Assembly (NCBI GenBank): GCA_003225515.1 | Contig: QIAK01000304.1 | Span: 1-5,383 of the forward strand | From: Acidobacteriota bacterium | GTDB taxonomy: Bacteria; Acidobacteriota; Terriglobia; Terriglobales; Acidobacteriaceae | DNA length: 5,383 bases | Direction of reading: 5' to 3' | Part shown: piece after piece, positions 5,242-5,383 of the stretch | How positions within the stretch are numbered: the first letter of the stretch is position 1 | Layout: each line of letters begins with the position of its first letter | Notes under the pieces: generated by a model | Told to the model about the DNA's origin: nothing | The model's database searches: none | What the model saw: the letters and a program-made list of their open reading frames with translations, nothing else | Translations under genes and position numbers: made by a program

Positions 5242-5383
5242 TCAAGGACTTTCCTGGATTCTCCATCCAATATCCTGCACCAGCTTGCGAACGTGGTTCT
5301 TTCTTGCTTCGAGAGACCGCGCTTGATCTTCAGGGTTTTTTCGTGTCGGCTCGATAACTTTATTGGTGTCAGAGATTGTAAGT
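5242..5383 (-). CDS. C-terminal fragment of an unidentified protein (enters from the right edge)
   Basis: On the minus strand one frame is open from the window edge to a TGA at 5244-5242. It encodes 46 residues ending ARKNHVRKLVQDIGWRIQESP, with a charged segment NKVIEPTRKNPEDQARSLEA before it. The composition, mostly charged and helix-forming with regularly spaced hydrophobics (V, L, V, I, W, I), looks like a genuine soluble helical C-terminus. It would be convergent with the TPR/GAF gene, with 36 bases between the two stop codons, an ordinary arrangement. No domain is recognised, the evidence is only an open frame of modest length, and no start is in view. The 36-base gap shows no clear shared terminator. 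Confidence 0.45.
   Translation of the reverse strand, partial: LTISDTNKVIEPTRKNPEDQARSLEARKNHVRKLVQDIGWRIQESP

Noticed and set aside
4896..5270. A 124-codon minus-strand frame crossing the end of the TPR/GAF gene
   Set aside because: It starts at a TTG without a ribosome binding site, and most of it is antisense to the degenerate GGDEF coding sequence with Ala/Ser/Thr-rich composition. The other minus-strand frame ending at 5242 looks more protein-like.

Overview
The window looks like a chromosomal segment of a moderately GC-rich, Gram-negative-type soil bacterium. Acidobacteriota (Terriglobia, Koribacter-like) is the best guess. The guess rests on a small secreted lipoprotein made of a single IPT/TIG domain and on a large TPR + GAF + GGDEF-like protein, both styles common in that phylum. 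It is inference from family knowledge, not from a search. I see no phage, IS, CRISPR, tRNA or rRNA.

Layout from left to right. (1) The left edge, on the minus strand, holds the first 37 codons of a response regulator receiver domain that runs out of the window. (2) A 204-base gap carries a short palindrome and a repeated octamer upstream of that gene. (3) A complete 12-helix APC-superfamily amino acid permease follows on the minus strand. (4) A 394-base divergent intergenic region contains a tandem repeat and hairpin next to the permease, a long dyad, a sigma-54-like promoter and a stem-loop in the predicted leader of the next gene. (5) A 133-residue lipoprotein with one IPT/TIG domain lies on the plus strand with a strong Shine-Dalgarno. 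(6) A 159-base gap holds a plausible sigma-70 promoter. (7) An 863-residue plus-strand protein has an N-terminal helical TPR-like solenoid, an Ala/Pro linker, a GAF domain and a C-terminal GGDEF-family domain. (8) At the right edge, on the minus strand, is an open frame that reads as the C-terminus of a convergent, unidentified gene.

The most interesting item is the 863-residue protein. Its GGDEF signature is replaced by DTTTI, and the upstream metal-binding aspartates are also gone. The RxxD motif that forms the c-di-GMP inhibitory site in diguanylate cyclases is kept at exactly the normal spacing. It therefore looks like a catalytically dead domain that may have become a c-di-GMP receptor, comparable in GAF + degenerate GGDEF order to PelD but with a soluble solenoid in place of membrane helices. 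The genes do not form an obvious operon. Each complete gene appears to have its own upstream region, and no common pathway can be read from the window.
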